A stretch of 64,000 nucleotides of DNA from Isoetes taiwanensis. Lineage: Eukaryota > Streptophyta > Lycopodiopsida > Isoetales > Isoetaceae. A model generated the notes under the pieces. The model had not been told where the DNA came from, did no database searches, and saw nothing but the letters and a program-made list of their open reading frames with translations. Every line of letters starts with the position of its first letter. Within the stretch, counting starts at the first letter, position 1. Where the stretch lies: positions 2,857,702 to 2,921,701 of the forward strand of contig JAJEKV010000084.1 of the NCBI GenBank assembly GCA_021234155.1. Reading direction: 5' to 3'. Of this stretch, positions 46,201 through 56,479 are shown in pieces. The position numbers and the translations under genes were made by a program.

Positions 46201-48200
46201 TTGTAAGAAGTGGTGATGCATATACCTTGGGATTATTGGAAAGTGTCGAATAACCTTCCGAGGTACCGTTTTTCCCTTTAGGTCATTCTGTCAGATCTCG
46301 GTTCATTACATACGAGACAATGAGTGGACTTCTCATGCTCTCTATAGGGGATAGAAGATCATACAATCATTTGGACATGCATGTATGACTTTATAACCAA
46401 GGCTGGTCGCTTGAATCATTTTCTTAACTTGAGATCCGGCTTTTAGAGGGCATATTGTTCTTCTCTCGAAGGATCTTCTCGCAATAACCCTCGCGATCTA
46501 AGAGTGGTAAGATAAAAGATGGAGATGGTGGTAAGATAGAAAGACTTGATAAGTATGTCACCTCAATAGAGCGTAGACACTTGCATTGCTCCACTTGAAC
46601 TTGGTTTGGAGATTGAGAATTAGCAGCACGCCGACAAACGAGAGGTTCGAGACGCTAGAAATAATCAAGCCAGCTCGATAACAATAGGGTCATCGTCAAG
46701 ACGACCAACTCGAAGGGTATCCCACATCTTCTACCATATCCTCTCCACCACCATCCCGACATCATCTAAATCAATATCGTAATTCTTGAAGAGCGTGCAA
46801 CATATCGAGCATCGGCTCGTCACTTAAAGACTTCGTTTCTCGGGTTCGTCAATAGTTTCATCCTCTTCATATTGATCGTGATGCAATATCTTCATATTGG
46901 TGCGCCCGGCTTGAAATTCAACGATTTATAGGTTTCCCTTTGCTCAGAACTTAGAACTAATGGATCGGGATGGAGACCGCCTCAATGAGTTCATTAAACA
47001 GAGTAACGATAACCATCATGTCAAATAATGTAATAAGTATAAAATACATACAACCATTTGTATAGACTCACGAATGACAAAAACATATTAAAAAAAACCT
47101 CTTTATTCCTTTTTTTAGTACAACAATACTATTGTTCCATCTCAAATGGGAGAGGTCTATCATAGCGATAGTTGATGAATAACTCATCTCCAATGTTTAT
47201 GCTTTTAAGAGCACACACCATGATATATCCGCCTTTTACACATCTTGTAAAAAATCTTCCTCCCTCCTTGACACTCTAAAAATTCACAATTGCATCGCCA
47301 CGGTTGTCAATAGAACTGTTGATGAACCCCGCAATATTGCCATGAACCCCGGCCGACCATCAATAAACTTCAACTCCTCATCACATGCCCCCACGCCTAT
47401 CGACGCAAAGATTGGAAGTCATTCCATAAATCCTCATACGCCAAGCATATTTAGTCAAAGTTTGCCAAGTTTTCCAATCGTATCGGGACCCGTGATATGG
47501 CATTAATGGAATGTGGGTGTCTCCGCCCACTTCTATACGCTGCGTGGGAGATAAGGCCGAATCCATTTTCCGGACAAATGCGTCTCGCGATAATGATGTA
47601 TCTTCTTCCCCAATAAGCAAATTCTTGATCCATAGGGATAGGTAAGCCCATCGCCACAAGCCAAATGTCTTGGCGGTGCCTAATAAAGGGGTCGGACTAA
47701 TCTTTGCAATTCTTCAGAATTTCACGCTCGGGCAAAGGAGGCCAAACGTTCTTGGGAAATGTGCGACACATGCAATGTTCTCATGATTGTAGCCCTTCGT
47801 GTTCTTTCACGCTAGGGGAACACTTCGGCGTTGAGCGGCACCCATCCACATTATTGATGAATCGGTTACCGCTTCGGGTTTCATATGCCTCTATGGACAA
47901 CATTAAACCAAAATCCACATCTAGTTTGGAGGAGACATCAACATCATCTACCTACATATTTAGATATCATAAACATCTTGAATATATACTTGAACCTGGG
48001 AGAGATACTCTTAAAAAAAAAAAACAAATAATAATTGTATACCAACCCGATATCCATGACGAAAGCATCGATCCGTGGGTTGTTCAAATGTACCAAATCT
48101 TATCGATGGTCTTCAACAACCGCTCTAAGTCGCCTCTTCAGCCCCATACATCTTTTTTACAATCACAAACTATTTTGTCCCTCCGCCAATTACAAAAGGT
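43256..48200 (-). pseudogene. CACTA transposase, TNP2 family (broken, intron-containing)
   Basis: Read from about 48.2 kb downwards. Near 46,600 LNLQTKFKWSNASVYALLR matches the TNP2 segment before the catalytic domain. At 46,035-45,940 there is WKHVDATWPDFGKEPRNVRL, then GTATDGVNPYG. At 45,870-45,660 VDELLLLWNHRYSG, LLWTMHDFPGLPSVAG and a CMICG Cys pair. At 45,345-45,210 FYRLPYWTDLLIQHLLDPMHI. The DUF4218 part spans 45,050-44,560 (LKTPTGYMQSLRTAF; ACCLLEKEFPSELSWHQTHL; LVHLIEEVELH). The DUF4216 part spans 44,150-43,600 (GRLKTIMEVDVGGNFKTFIF; FLFVNSSKMYHSSEML). The last frame ends at 43,256. The order and motifs are those of En/Spm transposases, which bind element ends and cut them. Several stops and frame changes exceed what introns would explain, so it is probably inactive. 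Upstream segments (47,381-47,659; 47,700-48,200) are unassigned. Confidence 0.85.
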
Positions 48201-48263
48201 AAGTACTATATATCGCATAATAGTTTGAATGGGTGTGGATAGATACAATATATGGTAGTATAT

Positions 48264-48307
48264 AAACCCTAAACCCTAAACCCTAAACCCTAAACCCTAA
48301 ATCCTAA
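48264..48307. repeat. Interstitial telomere-type repeat (CCCTAAA)n
   Basis: Five perfect AAACCCT heptamers and one or two degenerate ones. This is the Arabidopsis-type plant telomere sequence, far too short to be a chromosome end. Confidence 0.9.
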
Positions 48308-48610
48308 ATGGATGTAATTGGGCCCGGACACGTAGTCCTCTCCACTCAAGGTGAAGCCTTCACCATGCCCTTTCCCGAGTAATCCACCCTTATATAAGTT
48401 TCAATTTCAATAAAGATCTTTTGGAGACGCGCTAGCCCCGATACATAGAGTCCCCTCCACTCAAGGTGAAGTCGACATATGACCTTGACTACGCGACACC
48501 TCAATTTTGTAATCTACATTGTACTTAGTAAGGTATGAAGAAGGTGAGTTTGGGCCCGCACACCGGGTCCCTCCACTCAAGGTGGAGGCGACCGGTGTTT
48601 TGACCAAAAA
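48308..48610. repeat. Three-copy repeat matching that at 15.1-15.5 kb
   Basis: Copies near 48,312, 48,425 and 48,545 share 'gggcccg.acac', 'tcctctccactcaaggtg' and 'gccgacc'-like text with the four copies at 15,130-15,540, in the same orientation. It lies just upstream of the TNP2 gene. Confidence 0.75.
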
Positions 48611-48909
48611 CACCGCTTTTTTTACTACCGCAAAGACACGCCCTCTCCTAGTTTATATATGTCTAGGCTACTAAATACAAGAATCAGTCACTTACATGTG
48701 ACGGTTCCGCATATCCAGCCTCCCCTGGTGGTAAGACAACATCAATCTGTCTCCTGGCCATCTCCAGGCGTCGATCATGCCGATGACCATGGCGATCCAT
48801 GTAGGGCAGCAACAAGTATAAGATATGGTTAAAAAGAAGAACACCAAAGGCGCTAGGCTGGAAGAGGAGCGAAAGAAAATAACAATGAAGGCCGAGAAAG
48901 AGTTGTTTA

Positions 48910-49342
48910 TATAGAAATCCTTAACGTCGCATGCGACGTGACATCGCAGGCGACGTATTGTCAACGGTCACATACCAGGTCACCTACGACTTGGCAATAC
49001 ACGCAGGCAACGCGCATGCACGCGTGTCATACGCTCGTAGACCACGCTCGTAGTCCACCGGGCGTGACAGATGGGCCGGCACAGACGCCGCAGCGACGGA
49101 CGCCGCAATCGCCCCCCGGGCGTAACACCTGTCCTCCACCTGGCGCCCAAGTCCACCTAACGTGATAGATGGGCCAAGTAATCGGACGCCGCAGCGACGT
49201 GGACGCCGCAGCATCCGCTGGCGTGACACCGCCGCCCACCGGGCGTGTGATGATCCGCCACGCCATGATGTCGACGCCGCAGTTGACGCCGCATGGTCAC
49301 GCGTTAACCGCGACGCCACGCCGCATGTATCGTCGCAAGCCC
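48910..49342. repeat. CpG-rich subterminal repeats, right end
   Basis: Imperfect units of about 75-80 bp with 'ccgggcgtgacagatgggcc' and 'gacgccgcagcgacg' words between 49,030 and 49,270. Before them, 'aacgtcgcatgcgacgtgac' is a palindrome-like stretch at about 48,923. This is typical of CACTA subterminal DNA. Frames across it are composition artefacts. Confidence 0.65.
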
Positions 49343-49372
49343 ACGTCGCTAAATGTCCATTCTCTTGTTGTG
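49343..49372 (-). repeat. CACTA right terminal inverted repeat
   Basis: The minus strand reads CACAACAAGA ... TTTAGCGACGT, matching the left terminus at 27 of 30 positions. AAC follows at 49,373-49,375. Confidence 0.65.
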
Positions 49373-49375
49373 AAC

Positions 49376-51200
49376 AACAGCGCGATCTCCAATTATGGCA
49401 CCTTATAAATCAAGCCAGATATAAAAATTTGTAGCAAGAGGGCATGCTCAATGGCTGAAGCTGAACAGATCAGTGACTTTGAACTTTATGCATGATGCAT
49501 CTTTGCCAAACAACATAAGGAGAGAACGGTAAAGAGGAAGTGACTAGAACCCAATATCTATTACATGGATGTAAATGGCCATTATCAGTCATATCTCAAA
49601 AGAAGAGGTAAACAACCAAAGGAAACAGCCTACATGTATCTAATACAGTAGGAATATTGTGAATCAAAAATAGAAGTCAACAAGGCCAACAATTGGCAGA
49701 AAACAACATATGACTTACTAGAAGATCCATGTAAAATTCCACAGCCGAGGTTTTTACTAAAGAATTCATTGCACATGCCTTTGCAGCTAGAACTGATGCC
49801 ACCACATCTAAACATCAATTTGCACAAATGATAATGCAAACTCTGAGCTGCCAACTATAATACTGCGTCTAGCCACTAGTTTAGAGGATGCCTAGGCAGA
49901 GGTACCCTATTATACTGAGCATAAAGGAAGGAGGTTCTTATTGCCATAGTTGGCAAGATACACACAAAGTATGCACTCTTATTTCTAGATATTCTTTGAG
50001 CTGTAAAACAGCCAGTAAACTAATAACAGAGCCTAATATCATTCATGATCGAAACAAATCGGACTTCCATAAGCAGCACATATACGCACTTTATCAATTT
50101 GCAACATCATAAGCTGATAATAAATGATTGAGGTAAACCTAAGAAGGAAATGGCAGGTTGAAGGAGCGATCAGTAACCACAATAGAGATACATATGCAAT
50201 GTGTCAGTGCCCAACATCATAGCAAAAAGGAACATTAAATTCTTCAAATTCCAATAATTAATGTGAAAGACTCATAGCCATATGCTTATGCACAAATTAC
50301 AAGGCAAACTCCTGAGCTGCCAAACTATATCACTCAGGCCCCGTTTATCGGATGAAACTTTTAATCATGCAAAGTTTCTTACTAAAGAATGCATTGCACC
50401 TGCCTTTGCAACCCGCGGATTTTACTAAAGAATGCATTGCACATGCCTTTGCAGCTAGAACTGATGCCACCACATCTAAACATCAATCTGCACAAATTAT
50501 GAGGCAAACTCTGAGCTGCCAAAATATAATACTGCGTCTAGCCACTAGTTTAGAGAATGCCTAGGCAGAGGTACCCTATTATACTGAGCATAAATTGGCT
50601 TGAGCTGCAAGAAAAGTTACTTGAGAGCTTCTGTTTTGCTTTAACATTCCATAAAGCTAATCTGATCTACAACATTAACAATGTTCAGAGATGTAGACAA
50701 TTACCAGCTTAAGGATTGAAAGAAATGAATGAAAGCTGAAGATTATCATAAAATTTTGACAAAGCAATAGCATTCACTTACAAATTCGCTCCATTCCAAT
50801 GCCGAAAATCCCTTTCTTCATAAAACGTGAAGTCCAGTATAAAGGTCAAAAATAGAATGATCGTAACCTCTACCAGATTAGACTACCGGAGAAAAAGAGC
50901 TCGGGAGGAGAATGGAGGATTTTATTTTGTCGAAAAGACCAGGGTGTAGCCAAAACTAAACTCTGGATGCAGCCAACACTAAATCCTAAATGAGAGATGT
51001 TTATTAAGTGAAGTGCTGTGAAAGAAGCCCAAAAACAAGAGGGGAGGAGGAGAGCATCTTCAACGCCCAGTGAGATTGTAGACCTTAAGGAGATAGAAAT
51101 ATATCTATGTAGCATGAGGATTCACGTAAAATGCTATGGACATCATGAATATATGGATGCAGTCCAGAGATGGTGGTCAGTTTGCTATTGCATTTTGAAA
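49376..51200. repeat. Low-copy DNA with a 180-bp direct duplication
   Basis: 49,746-49,927 and 50,414-50,595 are nearly identical ('cattgcacatgcctttgcag' through 'gaggtaccctattatactg'), 668 bp apart. A third fragment of about 35 bp lies at 50,378. No gene is recognised in this interval. Confidence 0.75.
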
Positions 51201-51229
51201 CAAAAAAGAAGAAGCCAAGAACGACAAAT

Positions 51230-51560
51230 TGGTATGTAACAGCCGTAGAACAATCGAGGGTTCTTTGCCATAGTTTCCTTCAGGGGAGGGTTAACCCTTT
51301 TTCTGATCCGCTCTTTTTCTGATCGCCCTTTTTCTGATCCGCTCCATACAAAGACTTTTCCAAATAAATTATCGAAGAAGCAAACAGCAGAAACGGAAAG
51401 AGAAATGGAAGGAAACTGAAAGCAAGGAAAAACAAAAGGGGATGGGAAGATGGAGATTCTATCCGCTTCTTTTTTCAGATCTAGGGTAGAAGAAAATCTG
51501 ACGGAAGCGAGAAAAAATGTAATGCCGGAGCCGAGAGATTGGGAATGACTCCATCTCCGT
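51230..51560 (-). other. Possible 5' UTR and first exon of a host gene
   Basis: On the minus strand, 51,560-51,275 is pyrimidine-rich ('ctcgcttccg', 'cttgctttcagtttccttcc'), like a plant 5' leader. A first ATG at 51,271 opens MAKNPRLFYGCYIPICRSWL and stops after 27 codons, so any gene would need splicing. Short tandem words 'ctgatccgctctttt' (51,300-51,350) sit in the leader. It is on the same strand as the membrane-anchor exon at 5.2 kb, which lies on the other side of the CACTA element. Weak and inferential. Confidence 0.25.
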
Positions 51561-51894
51561 CTATATTTTTCTGCCCTTTTCTAATTTTAATAGCGGTCGA
51601 TCTGAAAATTTAAAGATCTCACGGCTTAGACCATGCCACATTGGATTCTGCTGACATGTAGTTGCTATGTGGATAGTATAGAATTGCAAGGAGAGTTGCA
51701 CGCTTGGTTAGGCTGCCGTGCTAAAAAAACTTTTAAAAAAAACTTTGTCTTGGCTGCCTCTGAACATTAATCTTGGTTCTTCTCTTTCCTTTCTTCTTTG
51801 TTTGACACAGTGGATTTTGAAGTCGGACTTGGGTCGATTTAAGGCATAATGAACAAGTAGCATCTTTTGCAATACTCAACAGTTATAATCACCA

Positions 51895-53447
51895 TGGCAA
51901 GCAGGGTTTCGTATGAATCACTCTACTTTGGATCATCTAGTCACTTTGAGAGTGATCACGGAAGGAGCGAAGGGTGCAGGTAATAAGAGTTTTTTGGCAT
52001 TTATAGATTTAACCAAGGCCTTTGATAGAGTGAATCGTACACATCTTGCTGAAAGACTTGAGTGGGTGCAAGTTCCTGTAGAATTGAGAAAAGCAGTGGC
52101 ATGTTTTTATAATGAAGTTCTAGTTGAGCTCACTTTTCCTTTCTCAGGATCTGATCAAATAAAAAACACAATTGGAGTTAAACAGGGCTGCCCCTGCTCT
52201 CCTACTCTTTTTGGGGTACTCATTGATGAACTTGAATGTTGGATGACGAGATTAGGTGGCTTGGGAGCAAGGCTTGGCAAGTATGTACTGCAATTGCTAA
52301 TGTTTGCAGATGATATAGTGTTGATATCTAGGGATGTAGGCGGGCTACAAAGACACCTAGACATGCTTGAGTCCTTTTGCACATTGAAGAAAATGCAGAT
52401 TAATGTAACACTACATTTACAGTGGGTGGTATCCCCTTACAAAAGGTAACAGAATATAAATATCTTGGAATTGATATGATATGCAATTACAGGTGGACAA
52501 GGGCTGCCCAAAAACGTGCGTCAGGAGGATTGCGGGCCTTTTATAGTAGGATACATCAATGCAGGCTCAATAATTTTGAACATTGAAAATTAAGAAGATT
52601 GCTCTTTGGAATTCAAGTGAAACCAATTATCTTGTATGGTAACCCAGTTTGGGGGCCTGGATTATCCCGGAAATGCTGGAATGCTATTGAAAATGTGCAG
52701 AAACGTTTCTTATTGAGTGAGCTTGGTGCAAAGCCACAAACACCATATTGCATGATGTTAGCGGAGACAGGCATGCTGCCCTTAAAGGCTGAAGCATTGT
52801 GCAGAACGATAGCATATGTTAAGAGGGTTATGGCAATGGATGAGGAAAGATTTCCTCGCCTAGCCCTTGAACAATCTAAGGAAAAAGGTTGGTATTGTGA
52901 AGTGACAAAATGGTGTGCTAAATGGCTTGGACAAGACAATTGGCCGACGTCACATAAATATAAGGAAGTTTATATGGAGGTTAAAGCATATGTGGTAAAG
53001 GAAATGTGGAGGCTCGAACCTGATAAGGATGTTAAGAAAAGGTTTTATCTTGATGACATCAATAATTTGGACACATATGAAGAACAAGATTATTTGCTTT
53101 CCAATATCAGCAGAAAGAACCGCATATTGATTTCTCAATTGAGGTTATCATCACACCACTTACACATTGAAACAGGTAGGTGGAACGGTACACCTCGTAA
53201 TGAGAGATTTTGTTTAGGATGTCTAGACCTTGAAATTGAAACAGAGAAACATGTTTTTTTGGAATGTTCAACATACGAGAACATCAGAGATAGATATGGC
53301 ATACAGGGTCAGACTCTAAGAGAACTATTAGATATGCCAGCCCATAAATTGAGTACATATCTTAGGGATGTTTGGATGGAGCGTACAGATATTATAAGTT
53401 TGTTTAACCTCATAGAAGATTTTGATATCTCAGGCGCTTCGGATTGA
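51895..53447 (+). pseudogene. LINE reverse transcriptase and C-terminal CCHC domain (frameshifted)
   Basis: 51,913-52,449 encodes the palm: FIDLTKAFDRV, GVKQGCPCSPTLFGVLIDEL and the active-site FADDIVLI (52,297-52,320). A frameshift near 52,430 moves on to YKYLGIDM and then to 52,599-53,447, a 282-codon frame: ILYGNPVWGPGLSRKCWN, AETGMLPLKAEALCRTIAY, and a C-terminal FCLGCLD with KHVFLECS (Cys-x2-Cys, His-x4-Cys). The stop at 53,445 is followed by a 3' UTR of about 80 bp. The long second frame suggests a relatively recent insertion, but without its 5' half it cannot move by itself. Confidence 0.85.
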
Positions 53448-53560
53448 GTGCCTATATATATTCTATGATTATATTATGTATGTATCTGTTTGCCATAGAG
53501 GCCAGGGGGCCTAAAATGGCTTGATCAATTAAATTAAATTAAATTAAATTAAATCTCTTA
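51895..53560 (+). mobile_element. 5'-truncated LINE with ATTAA tail
   Basis: It begins inside the reverse transcriptase (QAGFRMNHSTLDHLV) and ends in about five ATTAA pentamers at 53,530-53,555. It is the same family as the LINE at 10.3-14.5 kb: the C-terminal motifs and the 3' UTR word 'gaggcc' near the end agree, but the tail unit differs. 5' truncation is usual for LINE insertions. Confidence 0.85.
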
Positions 53561-56420
53561 ATCACATACATCTGCTTATCGACTCAACATACCTGTTCCT
53601 GTGTTGTCTCTTTCTGTTCCTAGCATCTCAATCCTTTCTTAAAAGGATGTTGTTGAGACTTTGAAATCCTTTGCAAACTGCTACAACCTTGACCACCTGG
53701 TCTCTGCCACAGAAGATGCTTGTCCAATCCAATGTTTGAGGCACAAATGGGGTTCATGTGTAAGATTATGGAAGCCAAATGTTCAGATCTATGGTTTAGA
53801 TCCATTAGTAGGCTCATGTCAAACTTATGGGAGATGATTGATCCATTTGGACTTATGGGGTGGATCCACGTGTTAATGTGATGGTTCAATATCTAGCATA
53901 ATAACAGTAGTTCCTTTTGTATTTATCTATGATTTTCAGTATGATTTTACTATGATTTGTAGACATATTTTATAGGTGTACTAATCAGTATATCTAGAGT
54001 GCACACAATCTGCACTAGTTTTAGTGTTTATTTTCAATATTTTATATATATAGAGCATATATACCATGTATACCACTATATGTTTTGGGTTGCCCTTAAA
54101 AGACAAACCCTCGCTTATGTGGGTATTGGGCATATTTCGGGTATATGTCAGTATGTAACTGGGTATTCCATGTGACTGTCGTAAGCATGCGACAGCATGT
54201 AATGTCCCCATCATCGAAGAGAATGCAGAATTGTTGTCTGCATAAGAGGATGTGGCTATGGCATCGAATATCATCCATCCTCTTTGGCATGCCCTTACGA
54301 AAGTAGTAGGCGGCAGCTACATGCCTTGCTTTATACATCTATGCTTTCCTTGAACATTTGAAAACAAAAAGCATCGCCCATCATTTATCGCATGATAAAT
54401 AAGGAACCGACGATGCCTTCAAATATGGATGTTTTTGGGTTTCGCTTCACACTAGTTAGTCCATGCATTCAGTCATTTGAACTGCAAAGCTTCATATTTT
54501 CAAACTAGCTGCAAGTAACCAAGTTAAAGTATAAGTATGATTTTTGATTTCCTCTGCTTGGCTTATGTTGTATAGCAAGGCATGATCAGCAAGAAGCTTT
54601 GAGAAATGCACTTCAAACATACCTCATCATGACAAGGTGCTGCTATGATGCGTTGGATCTCTTTGATGGTTTTTATTTGAAAAGCCAGAGCAAAAATTTA
54701 GCAATAATTGGAAGCATAGATGTTCGTGCTGTGAATAGGAAATTGATAGAAGTAATGGTAGAAATGATGACAGTCTATACCCTCATAGCACTCTTGCAGC
54801 TTGAAGTTGTCAAATAAGGAGGCCTTTGTTGAGAAGTTGAAACAGAATATGGGATGGGGAGAAAAAAGAGTTCTACACATTAAAGTTTATTTTAGATGTA
54901 CCAAACCAGACCATTAACGAGATTGCAAATTAAATGGACCAAATCATCTAAACGGGATCAAAGAGAATATTTCTTAAATATTCCCCATTTTTTGCACAAA
55001 AAGGAGGTCAAATGAGGTAGAATTTTGGAAAAATAGTAGCAAAAGTGGATTTTGACCCTCCTAAAAGTACCTAATTAACATGCACTAAGGCTGCGACTGG
55101 CACATTGGTGTTGCAATTTGGGGGGTAGTGGATGTACAGACTTTCAGACCTCCAGGAGGTGATGGATATGTGCACCCTCTTGCGTCCTCCAACACTTCAT
55201 TGATATGCATCATTGTACAACTTGTCAGCAGGCTTATTATTGCTAAGGTTTTTCCCTCGAAAATATTTCAGGACGAGGGTTTTTTTAATCTTGGGCACTA
55301 ATATGCCTGCTGCACTCTCTCTTTGTTTGAGTCCCATAGGCCTATTGGCCTCCCTGGACGATAAAAACAAATTCAATAAAAATATAATGTAAAGATTTGG
55401 ACAATCAATTAGAAAATTCTTGAAGCTGTTAAAGTTATCCCAGAGTAGGAGAGAATCCATTAATGAGAGTGAAGTCTATTCTGGAATAGGGTTGCAAGAC
55501 AAACCACATGAAACTTGCATATAGATTTAAGCAAAAAATATTTTTGGATACGGCAACGTCATTCTGGAATAGCAAAGGCTTCAAGACTTAAACAAGAACT
55601 TATTTTGAAATAGCCAAAGAATTGCAATCCTATATCAAAATGTTTAAAATACAGGCAAAACAATTAACAGCCCATCCTCGGACTTTTTTAGTTCTCTATT
55701 CTGAATATTGACGATGAGCACTACATATTCTAAACGAGGTGCACCCTGGACTACCACAGTCGCCGATCCGTCGATCCTATGACCCAAACTGTATGTTGAA
55801 GCCTCTGGGCACCTCTCGTTTCGCTTATGGTCATTTATGATTGGGGGCACCTATGATTTTGAAATGTCAAATACGAGTTTGCCTGGGGTTTTGATGGAAT
55901 ATCGAGCATCTATATGGCTTCGCCGCAGGTTTTAGAATATGAAATACCGGTGCTCGAACCTCTACAAAAGTAACTCAATGTCCTAATAAGACTATTTTAA
56001 CCAATCTAACTAGTGGGCTAACGTGATTATCTTGTATCTTAAAGCTGTATTTTTTTTATAACAACCCATTCAATTATACTAGGGATATGGTCTATGGTTT
56101 TAGGAATTATATCCATATCAAATCCCCCTGGAACCCCATGTTATTGTGCTACATATTTGTGCCTCCACCAGCTCCTTCGGGCTCCTTGAATTGGTGCCAT
56201 ATTACACTAAATGGTTCAAAATATGAACGTTAATAGCAAGGTGCATATAAATTAATAATTTATATAATATGAAATTCGTATTTTCTATTCCAGAATATGT
56301 CTTCTTTCAAAATTTCATCTTTTATAGCTCTTTTGAAATACAAACGCGTTGGAGCAAGTAAAGTCGCGCTATTCCAAAATACAAAAGCATTTTGCAATTA
56401 AAGCCATGCTATTCTAGAAT
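53561..56420. other. Intergenic stretch, no recognised gene
   Basis: A plus-strand frame at about 53,640-53,835 reads VVETLKSFANCYNLDHLVSA and then a Cys-containing stretch before a TGA. Another at 54,599-54,817 encodes 72 residues, including DVRAVNRKLIEVMVEMMTVY. Both are protein-like in composition but match nothing I know and could be exon relics. The rest is AT-rich and featureless. Confidence 0.3.
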
Positions 56421-56479
56421 AGTGCAACAATGGATCTAATCAGATCTATTTTGAAGCTCAGTTTGCTCTCGCCCTACTC

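Larger units (their letters stand above)
5638..49372 (-). mobile_element. Giant CACTA (En/Spm-like) element, about 43.7 kb, with nested insertions
   Basis: The left end (5,638-5,667) and the reverse complement of the right end (49,372-49,343) both start CACAACAAGA, continue into CATTTAGCGACGT, and match at 27 of 30 positions. This is a variant of the plant CACTACAAGAAAA terminus followed by GCGACG-type subterminal sequence. AAC precedes the left end (5,635-5,637) and follows the right end (49,373-49,375), the 3-bp target duplication expected of CACTA elements. A TNP2 transposase gene reads inward from the right end and a spliced candidate second gene reads the same way near the left end, so I orient the element minus. 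A LINE, a kinase-like pseudogene, a tandem array of about 25 kb and an LTR element lie inside. An alternative is that the two ends come from different related elements and matched by chance. Confidence 0.6.

Noticed and set aside
47704-48228. 174-codon plus-strand frame
   Set aside because: It is antisense to the TNP2 gene region, contains a poly-Lys run from an A tract and shows no recognisable domain.
48938-49434. Four overlapping frames of 75-111 codons
   Set aside because: They lie in the CpG-rich right subterminal repeats of the CACTA element. No motif, and open on both strands.
55000-56479. 5' LTR for the plus-strand chromovirus
   Set aside because: No sequence here matches the region after the polypurine tract at 61,626, and no TGGTATCAGAGC-type primer site is present.
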